Assembly: GCA_963621575.1 (NCBI GenBank)
Contig: CAVFEH010000009.1
Coordinates: 1 to 64,000, forward strand
Reading direction: 5' to 3'
Origin: UBA1724 sp963621575
GTDB lineage: Bacteria; Verrucomicrobiota; Lentisphaeria; Oligosphaerales; Oligosphaeraceae
DNA: 64,000 bases
Part shown: positions 35,123 to 44,182 of the stretch, piece after piece
How positions within the stretch are numbered: the stretch's first letter is position 1
How the letters are laid out: the number at the start of each line of letters is the position of its first letter
The notes under the pieces: generated by a model
The model's database searches: none
Told to the model about the DNA's origin: nothing
The model's input: only the letters and a program-made list of their open reading frames with translations
Made by a program: the position numbers and the translations under genes

Positions 35123-35911
35123 GTGGGAGCCCCCGTGGAGTTCTGGGACGCACATCTGCATACGGCCGTGGAACTCCCCCGCTGGCGTGCCGCCGGTTTC
35201 GCTGGCGGCGTCCTCTGCGCCACCGGTCATTCCGGGTGGGCCGGGGTTTTGGAAGAGTGCGCGGCCTCGGATGGGGTGTTGTGTCCCGCCCTGGGAGTGC
35301 ATCCCTGGCATGTCCCCTCTGATTTTCCGCAGGAGAGGTGCCTTGCGGAACTCGCCGCTCTCCTGAAGGCGAATCCCGGCTGCATGCTGGGGGAAATCGG
35401 CCTGGATGGCGCCCCCGGACATCCGCCCCCGGAGATCCAGGTTCCCTGGTTTTCCGGGCAGCTGGACTTGGCGGCGCGCTTTCGCCGGCCGGCCGTGCTG
35501 CACCTGGTGCGCTGCTGGCAGGCGTCCATGGACATCCTGGAGAGCCGGCCCGATGTCCCCGTGCTGGTCCACGGCTTCCATGGAAGCTGGCAGGTGGCGC
35601 TCCGCCTTTTGCAACTCCCGCGCCTCCAACTCTCCGTGGGCTTCGACGCCCTGCGTTGCGGCGGGAAGTTCCGGGAGGCGCTGGAGAGGATTCCCCGGGA
35701 GCGGCTGATGGTCGACAGCGATTGGCCCTTCCGGGGGCATTCCCCTGACCAGCTCCCCAGGTTGATTGATTTCCTGGCGCGCCTCCGCGGAGAGGACCCG
35801 GAGGAGCTGGGTGCCGTGCTTGTCGCCAACGCCCGTGCCTTCTTCGCGGTCCATGACCCTGGAATCCCCTTCCCTCCCTCGATGACAGGGAGACAAATCC
35901 CCCAAGCATAA
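35123..35911 (+). CDS. TatD-family metal-dependent hydrolase
   Basis: A 262-aa TIM-barrel hydrolase starting with GTG two bases after the purL stop. Metal ligands are kept although the sequence is divergent: D-A-H-L-H, G-V-H-P-W-H, G-E-I-G-L-D, L-H-L-V-R, V-H-G-F-H-G-S and V-D-S-D-W-P-F. TatD proteins act as 3'-5' DNA/RNA exonucleases. A TatD-like role is likely, but the substrate may differ given the changes around the motifs. Confidence 0.85.
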   Translation: MGAPVEFWDAHLHTAVELPRWRAAGFAGGVLCATGHSGWAGVLEECAASDGVLCPALGVHPWHVPSDFPQERCLAELAALLKANPGCMLGEIGLDGAPGHPPPEIQVPWFSGQLDLAARFRRPAVLHLVRCWQASMDILESRPDVPVLVHGFHGSWQVALRLLQLPRLQLSVGFDALRCGGKFREALERIPRERLMVDSDWPFRGHSPDQLPRLIDFLARLRGEDPEELGAVLVANARAFFAVHDPGIPFPPSMTGRQIPQA

Positions 35912-35926
35912 AGAATCGTTCTCCCA

Positions 35927-37552
35927 ATGATGAAGAATCCCTCCACCCCCGCCTGGAACGCCCTCCAGAAGCACTACGAGGAAACCAAGGATACCACCAT
36001 CGCCCAGCTCTTTGCACAGGATCCCCGCAGGGCGGAGACCTTCCGGGCCGAGTTCCAGGATATCCTGCTGGACTACTCCAAAAACCGCATTGACCAGAAG
36101 GGCATGGAGCTTCTCTTTGACCTGGCCCGCGAGGCGCGCCTCAAGGAAAATGCGGAGGCCATGTTCACCGGCAAGAAGATCAATGTCACCGAGAATCGCG
36201 CCGTGCTCCACGTGGCCCTGCGGAACCGCTCCAACACCCCCATCTACGTGGATGGCGTGGACGTGATGCCCGAGGTGAACCGCGTGCTGTCGCAGATGTC
36301 CGATTTCTGCCGCCGCGTGCGTTCCGGCGAGTGGCTGGGCTTTACCGGGAAGCCCATCCGCAATGTGGTGAACATCGGCATTGGCGGCAGCGACCTGGGA
36401 CCCAAGATGGCCTGCGAGGCCTTGAAGGCCTTCGGGACTCCGAACCTGAAGATCTTCTTCGTCTCCAATGTGGACGGCTTCCACATCTGCGACACCCTCC
36501 GGGGGCTGGATCCCGCCGAGACCCTCTTCGTCGTGGCCTCCAAGACCTTCACCACACAGGAGACCATGACCAACGCCGGCACCGCCCGGAATTGGATCCT
36601 CTCCAGCTTCGCCTCCAACCAGGCCATCGCACGGCACTTCGTGGCCGTCTCCACCAACGCCGGGGAGGTCTCCCGTTTCGGCATCGACGTGGCCAACATG
36701 TTCGCCTTCTGGAACTGGGTGGGGGGACGGTACTCCCTGTGCTCCGCCATCGGACTGCCCATCATGCTCCAGATCGGCCCCGAGGCCTTCCTGGATATGC
36801 TGGAAGGCCATCACGAGATGGACAACCATTTCCGCACCGCGCCCCTGGAGCAAAACCTGCCCGTCATCCTGGCGCTCCTGGGAGTCTGGTACAACAACTT
36901 CTACGGCGCACAGTCCCACGCCATCCTGCCCTACGACCAGGCCATGCATCGCTTTGCGGCGCATCTGCAGCAGGTCTCCATGGAGTCCAACGGCAAGTCC
37001 GTGGACAAGGAAGGCCATCCCGTGACCTGGCAGACGGGCCCCGTGATCTGGGGCGAGCCCGGCACCAACAGCCAGCACTCCTTCTTCCAGCTGCTGCACC
37101 AGGGGACCAAGCTCATTCCCGCCGACTTCATCGGCTTCTGCCGTTCCCAGACGCCCGTGGGCGACCATCACCAGAAGCTGATGGCGAACTTTGTGGCGCA
37201 GACCGAGGCCCTGGCTTTCGGAAAGTCCACCGGGCAGGTCCTCTCCGAGGAGCCCGGACTCTCACCGGAGCTGGCCGCACAGAAGACCTTCCATGGCAAC
37301 CGACCCACCAACACCATTCTGGCGGACCAGCTGAACCCCCGCACTCTGGGACGCCTCATGGCCCTCTACGAGCAGAAGATCTTCACCCAGGGCGTGCTCT
37401 GGAACATCTACTCCTTTGACCAGTGGGGTGTCCAGCTGGGGAAGGTCCTGGCCAAGCGCATCTTGAAGGACTTCGCGGCCGGAAAGGATGCGCCTCTGGA
37501 CCACGATCCCTCCACGAACCAGCTGATCCAGCGCCTGCGGGAGCGGATGTAG
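35927..37552 (+). CDS. pgi: Glucose-6-phosphate isomerase
   Basis: Converts glucose-6-P and fructose-6-P; 541 aa, the long E. coli/eukaryote-type form. G-I-G-G-S-D-L-G-P, G-R-Y-S-L-C-S-A-I-G (signature 1), E-S-N-G-K-S-V, G-E-P-G-T-N-S-Q-H-S-F and V-L-W-N-I-Y-S-F-D-Q-W-G-V (signature 2) are all present. It follows the tatD-like gene by 15 bp and precedes the 1034-aa gene by 16 bp. Two tandem ATGs begin the frame; either could be used. Confidence 0.95.
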   Translation: MMKNPSTPAWNALQKHYEETKDTTIAQLFAQDPRRAETFRAEFQDILLDYSKNRIDQKGMELLFDLAREARLKENAEAMFTGKKINVTENRAVLHVALRNRSNTPIYVDGVDVMPEVNRVLSQMSDFCRRVRSGEWLGFTGKPIRNVVNIGIGGSDLGPKMACEALKAFGTPNLKIFFVSNVDGFHICDTLRGLDPAETLFVVASKTFTTQETMTNAGTARNWILSSFASNQAIARHFVAVSTNAGEVSRFGIDVANMFAFWNWVGGRYSLCSAIGLPIMLQIGPEAFLDMLEGHHEMDNHFRTAPLEQNLPVILALLGVWYNNFYGAQSHAILPYDQAMHRFAAHLQQVSMESNGKSVDKEGHPVTWQTGPVIWGEPGTNSQHSFFQLLHQGTKLIPADFIGFCRSQTPVGDHHQKLMANFVAQTEALAFGKSTGQVLSEEPGLSPELAAQKTFHGNRPTNTILADQLNPRTLGRLMALYEQKIFTQGVLWNIYSFDQWGVQLGKVLAKRILKDFAAGKDAPLDHDPSTNQLIQRLRERM

Positions 37553-37568
37553 TCCGCCTCTCTCCGCC

Positions 37569-40500
37569 ATGCCGGAACAACACGCGCCAGACGCCTCCCG
37601 GGGGAGGACAGCCCCCTCCGTCACCCGGAGCCTGGTGCGTGTTTTGCGTTTCCAGACCCTTTGGACCATGCTCCGGGGCCTTGTCTGGAACCTTATGGGA
37701 CTCGGCCTCCTGGGCTGCGTGCTGGCGGACCGGTTGCGGGAGGACGCGCTGGCCGTTGCGCTGTGTGTCGCCACGGGGGCGTCCGTGTCCTTTTTGGCGT
37801 GGCTGGTGGGGGCGCAGTTCCGTCGGTGGACCCTGGAGCGCTTCTGCCGGGAATTCCGGCGGGAGTTTCCCCAGGACCACGATGGCCTTGACGCCGCCCT
37901 GGAACTGGAGCGGCGGCTGCGCCGGAAGGATCCCGTGACGTCCTTCCAGCGGGAATATCTGGAGGAGCTCCGGGAAAGATATCTCGCCCCAAAGACGGGG
38001 CTTCTGCATCAGCATGTCCGGCTTCGCCGTCGCAAGACGCGACAGTGGCTCCTTCTGCCACTTCTCCTGGTGGCTCTGGCGTTTTTTTGGATGGGACGCG
38101 CCTCCTGGCGGAAAGCCTGCGCCTTCCTGGGGGGGCGCCCCTCGCTGACGCTGGAATTCTCGCCGGGACGGCAGGTGCCGCTGCATCAGGATGTGACCGT
38201 GGTCGCCACCCTGCGCAAGGGCGCCACTCCCCGTGGCGCGGTCCGCCTGGAGTTCCGGGGGCGCAACGGCGGGCCCGTTCATCGGGAGGCCATGAATCCG
38301 GCGGGAGAGGGGCGCTGGAGGCTGACTCTCTACGATCTTCGGGAAAATCTCCGTGTGCGCGCGGAAGACGGCCGGGCTGTCTCCTGGTGGCAATCCCTGG
38401 AGGTCTATGTGCCTCCCGCCCCCCTGGAAGTCCGCGTCGTCGCCACGCCGCCGGAATACACGCGTCGGGAGATCCGTTTTTTTTCTGGCTTCGAGGATTT
38501 GACGGTGGTGGAAGGCGAGCATCTGCGGGTGCGCTGCACCATGCCTCCCGGCGAGGAGTGGGGACTTCTCCAGGAGGACGGCGAGGGCGTTTGGACGCCT
38601 CTTGAATCGCCGGAGTTTTTTCCCCCCCGCGATCAGGCACGCTACCGCCCGGTGTATCGCCGCGGCGAGATTGTCCGCCAAGGAGCGCCCTTCGCGGTCC
38701 GGGTGACCCCCGATTATCCCCCCGTGGTGGAGCGCAAGACACCTCCGCGGGACGGGAAGACCGCCCCCGGAGAAGAACTCTTCCTGCACTGCCTGGCCAC
38801 GGATGACTACGGTCTCGACGAAGTCCGGCTGTGCCTGGCCGTGGACGACCGCCCGGAGACGCGCCGGGCCCTCTGGACGCCCTCGGCGGGCGAGTCCCCC
38901 CGGGAATGGGAGGGTCGTTCCACCGTGGAGCTTGGGGAATTGACTCCTGGACAGGTGGTGGTGGGGTGGCTGGAGGTCCGGGACAACCGCCACCCGGAGG
39001 CGAATGTCACGCGTGACGAGCCCTTCTTCCTCTCCGTGGAGGAACCATTCCAAGACGACTTTGCCGCGGCCAACGCCTCCGGCGAAGACTCCGGGAAGAA
39101 AAACCAGCGGGTGGATGTGGCGGATCTCTTGGCGGAGTCGAAACGTCTGCTGCGGGACACTCTCATGCTGTCGGGACAGTGGGGGAATTTGCCGCTTTCC
39201 GAGGCGCGACGCCGGCAGGGAGATTTGGAGCGGGATCTGCGCACCCTGTCCGTGGGCGTCCGTGGACGCCAGACGCAGATTGCGGCGGCGGCGGGGGTGG
39301 CCGCGCTGCCCCGTCCCATGGCGGAGGGATTCCAGACGGCCTCCCGGTGCCTGGCCCAGGCGGCGGACCAGGCCCGGGAACAGCTTTTCTCCGATTCCCG
39401 GTTGACGCAACAACGCGCCCTCGCCGCCCTGAATCGCCTGGCGTGGATGCTGGCGCAGAATACGCGCTCCATGGGCTCCGGCGGCGAAGGCGAACAGAAT
39501 CAGCAGGGCTCTTCTTCAGGAACGGAGGCTTCCGGCGGGGAATCCCGGGAGCTTCCCGACAGCCAGCGGGGCGACCGGCAGATGCCGTTGGAGGAGTTGA
39601 AGAAACTCCTGGAGGCGGTGGAGGAGATGCGGGGCGAACTGCAGGGCCTCTTGCCTGAACTCTCGCGGGATGCGGAACCCATTCTCCGGGAGCAGCAACG
39701 GCGTCTGCAGGAGCTCCTGCCCCGCGCCGCCGCACTGGAGAGCGCGCGAAGCGCCCGGCAGGCCATGTCCGATGCCGCGGAGGAACTCTCCGGGGCGTCA
39801 CAGGCCCTCGCCGACGACGCGGTCTCCGAGGGACGCCAGCGTACGGAACGGGCGCTCTCCGCGCTGATCTCCGCCCAGGAGGCCCTGCGGCAGGCCCAGC
39901 GGCAGGAGGCATTCCTCCAAATGGAACGACTGGCCCGTCAGGCGGGAGAACTGTCCGAGAAGCACCAATCCCTCTCCGGGGAGAACCGCCGACGCGCCCA
40001 GGATGGCGCTTCTCCAGAAGAACGCCAGGCTGCCCGGAAGGACCAGGAATCCCTGGAGCGCGAAGTGGAGCGTTTCCGCCGGGAGGCACGGAATAGCGCA
40101 GGGAGTCTGGCGCGCGGGTTGCCGCAGGTGTCCGACGCCATGAACCGCGCCGGTGGCGCCGCCGGCGAGCGGATTCACCGTGCCCAGGACAGGGCGAAGA
40201 AGGCGCTGCTTTACGGACGCTACGATGCCGCCGCGCAGAGCCAGGAGGACGCCTCCCTGGCACTCGGAGAATGGTCCCGGAATTTGGCCCGGGCCCTGGA
40301 GGCGCTCCCGCTGCACGGCGTCCAGGAGCTCTCCGCCGCCTTGGAGGAACTCTCCCGCATGCGGAACGCCCTGATCCGCGCGGGGGAGGGGAGGGACGGT
40401 GATACTGCGGCGGCCCGTCGGCAGGTCGCCGAAGGCCTCGGGCGAATGGGGCGCGTGCTGGGCGTGCCCCGTCTTGTCCGGGAGGGCGAGGCGATTGGCC

Positions 40501-40673
40501 AGGATTCCCTCCCCGGGGCTCTTGAACGCCTTCAGCAGATCCAGCGGGACCTTTCCCGGGAACTCCAGACGCTCCGGGAGGATGCGCTGCAGTCGCCGGC
40601 GCTGCGCTCCGCTCCGCCACCCCGGAAATACCGCCCTCAGACCCAGGAATATTTCCGGCTCCTCAACCAGTAG
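37569..40673 (+). CDS. DUF4175-like membrane protein with long coiled coil
   Basis: A 1034-aa protein with hydrophobic segments near 35-55, 60-80 and 160-178, then a beta-rich extracytoplasmic-looking region (about 190-490; an E-Y-T-R-R-E-I segment and an acidic D-D-Y-G-L-D-E-V-R-L repeat-like strand). The rest, about 510-1030, is long, charged and Gln/Glu/Arg-rich, probably coiled coil. This layout resembles DUF4175 proteins common in Planctomycetes and alphaproteobacteria; the assignment is tentative. It is the last gene of the purL operon, where nothing suggests its task. Envelope scaffold is a guess. Confidence 0.65.
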   Translation: MPEQHAPDASRGRTAPSVTRSLVRVLRFQTLWTMLRGLVWNLMGLGLLGCVLADRLREDALAVALCVATGASVSFLAWLVGAQFRRWTLERFCREFRREFPQDHDGLDAALELERRLRRKDPVTSFQREYLEELRERYLAPKTGLLHQHVRLRRRKTRQWLLLPLLLVALAFFWMGRASWRKACAFLGGRPSLTLEFSPGRQVPLHQDVTVVATLRKGATPRGAVRLEFRGRNGGPVHREAMNPAGEGRWRLTLYDLRENLRVRAEDGRAVSWWQSLEVYVPPAPLEVRVVATPPEYTRREIRFFSGFEDLTVVEGEHLRVRCTMPPGEEWGLLQEDGEGVWTPLESPEFFPPRDQARYRPVYRRGEIVRQGAPFAVRVTPDYPPVVERKTPPRDGKTAPGEELFLHCLATDDYGLDEVRLCLAVDDRPETRRALWTPSAGESPREWEGRSTVELGELTPGQVVVGWLEVRDNRHPEANVTRDEPFFLSVEEPFQDDFAAANASGEDSGKKNQRVDVADLLAESKRLLRDTLMLSGQWGNLPLSEARRRQGDLERDLRTLSVGVRGRQTQIAAAAGVAALPRPMAEGFQTASRCLAQAADQAREQLFSDSRLTQQRALAALNRLAWMLAQNTRSMGSGGEGEQNQQGSSSGTEASGGESRELPDSQRGDRQMPLEELKKLLEAVEEMRGELQGLLPELSRDAEPILREQQRRLQELLPRAAALESARSARQAMSDAAEELSGASQALADDAVSEGRQRTERALSALISAQEALRQAQRQEAFLQMERLARQAGELSEKHQSLSGENRRRAQDGASPEERQAARKDQESLEREVERFRREARNSAGSLARGLPQVSDAMNRAGGAAGERIHRAQDRAKKALLYGRYDAAAQSQEDASLALGEWSRNLARALEALPLHGVQELSAALEELSRMRNALIRAGEGRDGDTAAARRQVAEGLGRMGRVLGVPRLVREGEAIGQDSLPGALERLQQIQRDLSRELQTLREDALQSPALRSAPPPRKYRPQTQEYFRLLNQ

Positions 40674-40710
40674 CGCGCCCCCGGGAGTTCCCCGCCGGGG
40701 CGTGGGGCTC

Positions 40711-40738
40711 TTGAAGATTCGGGAACGGAGGATATATT
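40711..40738 (+). promoter_or_regulatory. Promoter for rpmA
   Basis: TTGAAG (40711-40716), 16 bp, then TATATT (40733-40738). Spacing and -35 region closely match the gyrB promoter at 43919-43946. The leader contains AAGGAG nine bases before the rpmA ATG. Confidence 0.6.
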
Positions 40739-40815
40739 AAGCGACCTTGCAATTTTCCGGCAATTTCCTCGATTCATACAGATAGTAACCATTTTAGGTC
40801 AAGGAGTTCCTAGCT

Positions 40816-41076
40816 ATGGCACACAAGAAAGGCCAATCCTCCAGCCGCAACGGCCGAGACAGCAACCCCCAGTATCGTGGCGTGAAGGCCTACGGCGGCC
40901 AGAAGGTCACCGCCGGCAGCATCATCATCCGCCAGTGCGGCACCAAGTACTTCGCGGGCAAGAACGCCGGCATGGGCCGCGACTACACTGTCTTCGCCCT
41001 GATCGACGGCACCGTGGAGTTCATCAAGCACTCCCGCAAGATCAACATCATCCCCCTGGAAGCCGCCGCCGAGTAG
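40816..41076 (+). CDS. rpmA: 50S ribosomal protein L27
   Basis: bL27, 86 aa, full length. It begins M-A-H-K-K-G-Q-S-S-S-R-N-G-R-D-S and keeps G-S-I-I-I-R-Q-C-G-T-K-Y. Its N-terminus reaches the peptidyl-transferase centre; no cleaved N-terminal extension is present. Usually rplU (L21) lies directly upstream; here it is absent and rpmA is monocistronic between its own promoter and a terminator. Confidence 0.97.
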   Translation: MAHKKGQSSSRNGRDSNPQYRGVKAYGGQKVTAGSIIIRQCGTKYFAGKNAGMGRDYTVFALIDGTVEFIKHSRKINIIPLEAAAE

Positions 41077-41134
41077 AAATCCCCGGCCCCCGGCGAAAAG
41101 CCATATTTCGCCGTTCCAGCGAGAATCGGAGAAA

Positions 41135-41174
41135 GCGTGTCGGCAACCACAGCGGTTTGCCGGCGCGCTTTTTT
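41135..41174 (+). terminator. Rho-independent terminator after rpmA
   Basis: Arms GCGTGTCGGCAA and TTGCCGGCGCGC pair over 12 bp with two G-U pairs, followed by TTTTTT (41169-41174). It ends the single-gene rpmA transcript. Confidence 0.85.
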
Positions 41175-41252
41175 GTTTCCGGCGGGAAGGGCTGCCACGG
41201 ACGCTGGCCTCATTCCGTTCTCCAGGCTGTTTTTCCCTCTTCTTCGTTGTTC

Positions 41253-42581
41253 ATGAAGCGAGTCAGTTTCCATACCCTCGGCTGCCGTTTGAACCAGGCG
41301 GATTCGGCGCAGATGGCCGGCGACCTGGTTTCCCACGGATACACCGTGGTCCCATGGGGGGAACCGGCGGAGGTGTTGGTGATCAACAGCTGTGCGGTGA
41401 CGGGGGTGGCCTCCCGGAAAAGCCGTCAGGCGGTTGCCTTTGCGCGGAAGCGACATCCGGAGTCCTTCCTGGTGGTCTGCGGCTGTGCGGCTTCGGATCC
41501 GCAGCTCTTGTCGGGGCGTGGCGCGTGCATGGCGGACTTGCTGGTCCCCAATCCCAAGCCCCGGAGTCTGGCGGCGCTGTTGCCTTCGGATCCCCGCCAT
41601 GGGGAGCACGGCTCCTTGGAGCCCATGGCCTCGGAACCACAGTGCCAGGGATTTACGCTGCCCGGCGTGGGCGTCCACGGCGAGCGGAATCGCGCGAATC
41701 TGAAGGTCCAGGATGGCTGCAGCTTCCGTTGCACCTACTGCATTGTGCCCCAGGTGAGGGGACCCGCTTGTTCGCGTTTGTGGTCGGATGTTCTGCGGGA
41801 AGCCCGCGCCCTAGTGGAGCAGGGCTTCCGGGAGCTGGTGCTCACCGGCGTGAACATCGCCACCTATTCCCAGCCGGAGGGCGATTTGGCCGACTTGTTG
41901 GAGGCGATTCTGAAGATTCCCGGGGAGTTCCGGGTGCGGCTGGGCTCCGTGGAGCCAGGCCCCCGCATGGATCGGGTCATCGATCTCATGGCCGTCGATT
42001 CCAGGCTGTGCCGCTTCCTCCATCTGCCTTTGCAGTATGGGGAGGCGGACATTCTGCGGCGCATGGCCCGCCGGTATACCCTGGAGGAATATGCGCGCAC
42101 GGTGGAGTCCGCCTGGAACAAGGTGCCTGGGATCTGCCTGGGCACGGATGTGATGGTGGGCTTCCCCGGCGAGGATGCCCAGGCCTTCCAAAGCTGCCGG
42201 GAATACCTCCGGAATCTTCCGCTCTCCCTGATGCACGTCTTCTGTTATTCCCCCCGCCCCGGGACCCCCGCCGCAACCTGGCCCAACCGCCCCGCCGCCG
42301 CCGTCGCCCACGCGCGGGCGTCGGCGCTCCTGGCACTGGCCCGGGAAAAGGCTGCGGCTTTTGCCGCCGCCCAAGTCGGAAAAATCCTTCCCGTGTTGCC
42401 GGAGGAGGGCGGCGCCACGCCCCACGGCTGGTCCGACAACTATCTGAAGATCCTTCTTCCCGGATTGCCCGCCTCCACAGACATCAACCGGATTCTCCCT
42501 TGCCGCGTGGGCGCTGTGGTTCCCGGCGGAGATCGGGAGGTCATGGGCACTCTGGCGGAGATGGAAACGCCAGCGGAATAA
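41253..42581 (+). CDS. mtaB: tRNA t6A37 methylthiotransferase
   Basis: A 442-aa radical-SAM methylthiotransferase that converts t6A to ms2t6A at position 37 of ANN-decoding tRNAs. The UPF0004 domain carries G-C-R-L-N-Q-A-D, N-S-C-A-V-T and V-C-G-C-A (auxiliary 4Fe-4S cluster); the radical-SAM loop is G-C-S-F-R-C-T-Y-C near residue 155; a short TRAM-like tail follows. T-L-G-C-R-L-N-Q and the N-S-C-A-V-T form favour MtaB over MiaB or RimO. ATG 41253 is chosen because homology starts there; the frame upstream crosses rpmA. Confidence 0.92.
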   Translation: MKRVSFHTLGCRLNQADSAQMAGDLVSHGYTVVPWGEPAEVLVINSCAVTGVASRKSRQAVAFARKRHPESFLVVCGCAASDPQLLSGRGACMADLLVPNPKPRSLAALLPSDPRHGEHGSLEPMASEPQCQGFTLPGVGVHGERNRANLKVQDGCSFRCTYCIVPQVRGPACSRLWSDVLREARALVEQGFRELVLTGVNIATYSQPEGDLADLLEAILKIPGEFRVRLGSVEPGPRMDRVIDLMAVDSRLCRFLHLPLQYGEADILRRMARRYTLEEYARTVESAWNKVPGICLGTDVMVGFPGEDAQAFQSCREYLRNLPLSLMHVFCYSPRPGTPAATWPNRPAAAVAHARASALLALAREKAAAFAAAQVGKILPVLPEEGGATPHGWSDNYLKILLPGLPASTDINRILPCRVGAVVPGGDREVMGTLAEMETPAE

Positions 42582-42628
42582 TTTGTTTGTATCATCATAA
42601 CCCGTTTTCTAACAGGAGGAAATAAGGA

Positions 42629-43408
42629 ATGCAAACGGTGCGTCGACAGGAACTGACCGACTATCTGGATTCCCTCTTCCGGGATTTCGCGTGCCCCGAG
42701 GATTCCTCCCGCAACGGACTGCAGGTCCAGGGAAAGGACGATGTGGCGCGAGTCGCCTTCGCAGTGGATGCGCGCCTGGAGACCTTTCGCATGGCCGTGG
42801 ATGCCGGCGCGGATCTGCTTTTCTGCCATCATGGAATCCTCTGGGGCGCCGGACTCTCCCGTTTGACAGGCAACGACGGCGAACGAGTCCGGCTCCTCAT
42901 GAAGAACGACCTCTCCCTCTACGCCATGCACCTCCCCCTGGACGCCCACGCCATTCTGGGAAACAATGCCCAGCTGGCCCTGGCACTGGGAATCCCCCTG
43001 GAACGACAGACGCCTTTCGCCGTCACGCGCGGCATCCCCGCCGGCGTCCAGGGAGACCTCCCCCGGACGACGACGCTGGGGGAACTGACGGAAAGACTCC
43101 AGGAGATTCAGCAGACTCCTGCGGACTTCTTTGGCGCTCCTGCGGAACGCACCGTGAATCGCATAGCCGTGGTTTCCGGATCCGGCGCGGGGGTCCTGGA
43201 GGACGCCGCCAGCGGCGGCGCGGACGCCTTCATTACCGGCGAACTGGACCACGTGCGCGGCATCCGCGCCCTGGAATTGGGAATGCCCGTGGTGACCGGT
43301 GGGCACTACGGCACAGAGACTCACGGGCCGAAGGCCGTCATGCGACAGATCCAAGAACGCTTTCCACAACTGGAATGCCTCTGGATTTCCGCCCCCACTG
43401 GCCTCTAG
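42629..43408 (+). CDS. Nif3-like dinuclear metal-centre protein
   Basis: A 259-aa member of the Nif3/YbgI (GTP cyclohydrolase I type 2-like) family. Metal ligands appear in F-C-H-H-G-I, H-L-P-L-D-A-H and the late G-G-H-Y-G-T-E. Family members form toroidal hexamers of uncertain physiological role. It has an excellent Shine-Dalgarno (AGGAGG) nine bases before the ATG, stronger than most in this window. The gene is 47 bp after mtaB. Confidence 0.9.
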   Translation: MQTVRRQELTDYLDSLFRDFACPEDSSRNGLQVQGKDDVARVAFAVDARLETFRMAVDAGADLLFCHHGILWGAGLSRLTGNDGERVRLLMKNDLSLYAMHLPLDAHAILGNNAQLALALGIPLERQTPFAVTRGIPAGVQGDLPRTTTLGELTERLQEIQQTPADFFGAPAERTVNRIAVVSGSGAGVLEDAASGGADAFITGELDHVRGIRALELGMPVVTGGHYGTETHGPKAVMRQIQERFPQLECLWISAPTGL

Positions 43409-43918
43409 GACAAGCGAAGAGGAGGGGGAGAATCCCTGTTTTTCTGGCTTGTTACCCTGGATTCCTGGGTATTCACTTGGGCGACCCTGGGAGGGGGATG
43501 GCGCTCAAGTGAAGTATTTTCGCGGATTCTTCTGCGTGGAGAGTCGCGCCGCGGGGTGCCAGGGGTGTGTTTTTGACTCCCTGTAATCTGCAGGGCCGCT
43601 CAAGTGCATACCCAGAAGGGGGGCGGCGTGGGTGTTGGTCAGGGGAATGCGTGGGGCAGGATGTGGAAGGGGACACTGGTGTGTTGGCATTGGACAGGGC
43701 ATTGGTGGGGGCGATGCAAGGGGGTGCTTTTTTTGGGGGGTGCCGTGGAAAGCGTTTCCACACACTTTGCCTGGGAAAACGCCCCTTCGGGCTTTGCCGG
43801 AGTTATCGCCCGCCCCCGGATTTGCCAGACTTGTGTCTCTTTTTCCAACTTTCACCGGGCAATTTCCGATGGCAAGTTGCAACCTGGGAAAAGAAGTCGC
43901 TTTGAGGGAAATCCACGG
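43409..43918 (+). other. Long intergenic region before the gyrB promoter
   Basis: No gene recognised. A 10-bp stem (CACTTGGGCG / CGCTCAAGTG, 43474-43511) follows nif3 but lacks a U-tract. The decamer CGCTCAAGTG recurs at 43597. CTTTTTTTGGGGGG occurs here (43728) and again in the gyrB leader (44047). Composition is G- and T-rich on the plus strand. No DnaA-box cluster was seen. Confidence 0.35.
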
Positions 43919-43946
43919 TGGAAGATCCCGGTTTATGGACTATATT
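43919..43946 (+). promoter_or_regulatory. Promoter for gyrB
   Basis: TGGAAG (43919-43924), 16 bp, then TATATT (43941-43946), parallel to the rpmA promoter. Transcription would begin near 43953, inside an alternating purine-pyrimidine tract, and give a leader of about 230 nt. Confidence 0.5.
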
Positions 43947-43949
43947 CCT

Positions 43950-43983
43950 CGCACGCGCGTGCGCAGGCGTACGCGTGCGCGCG
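43950..43983. repeat. Alternating purine-pyrimidine palindromic tract in the gyrB leader
   Basis: Two runs of strictly alternating GC/GT/AC steps (43951-43965 and 43967-43983) include a perfect 14-bp palindrome, CGCACGCGCGTGCG (43950-43963). Such sequence favours Z-DNA or cruciform under negative supercoiling. Confidence 0.8.
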
Positions 43984-44182
43984 GCGAGAGGGGGCGCACC
44001 GATGGAGTGTGGGGCTGTTTCCTGATACCGTCGCGCGCGGGCGCAGCTTTTTTTGGGGGGGGCATGGCCTCCCTTTCTTTTCCTTCTTTCCCCTTTCGCC
44101 GGGGGATTTTGTTTTCCTCGGCGAAGGGCTTCTTTTTTCTTCTTTCTTCAATCCACAATCCCCCACAGGAGGACACTACAGA

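Noticed and set aside
43409..44182. Possible oriC next to gyrB
   Set aside because: No dnaA, dnaN, DnaA-box cluster or AT-rich unwinding region is present; recF is also far away, so gyrB alone does not indicate the origin.
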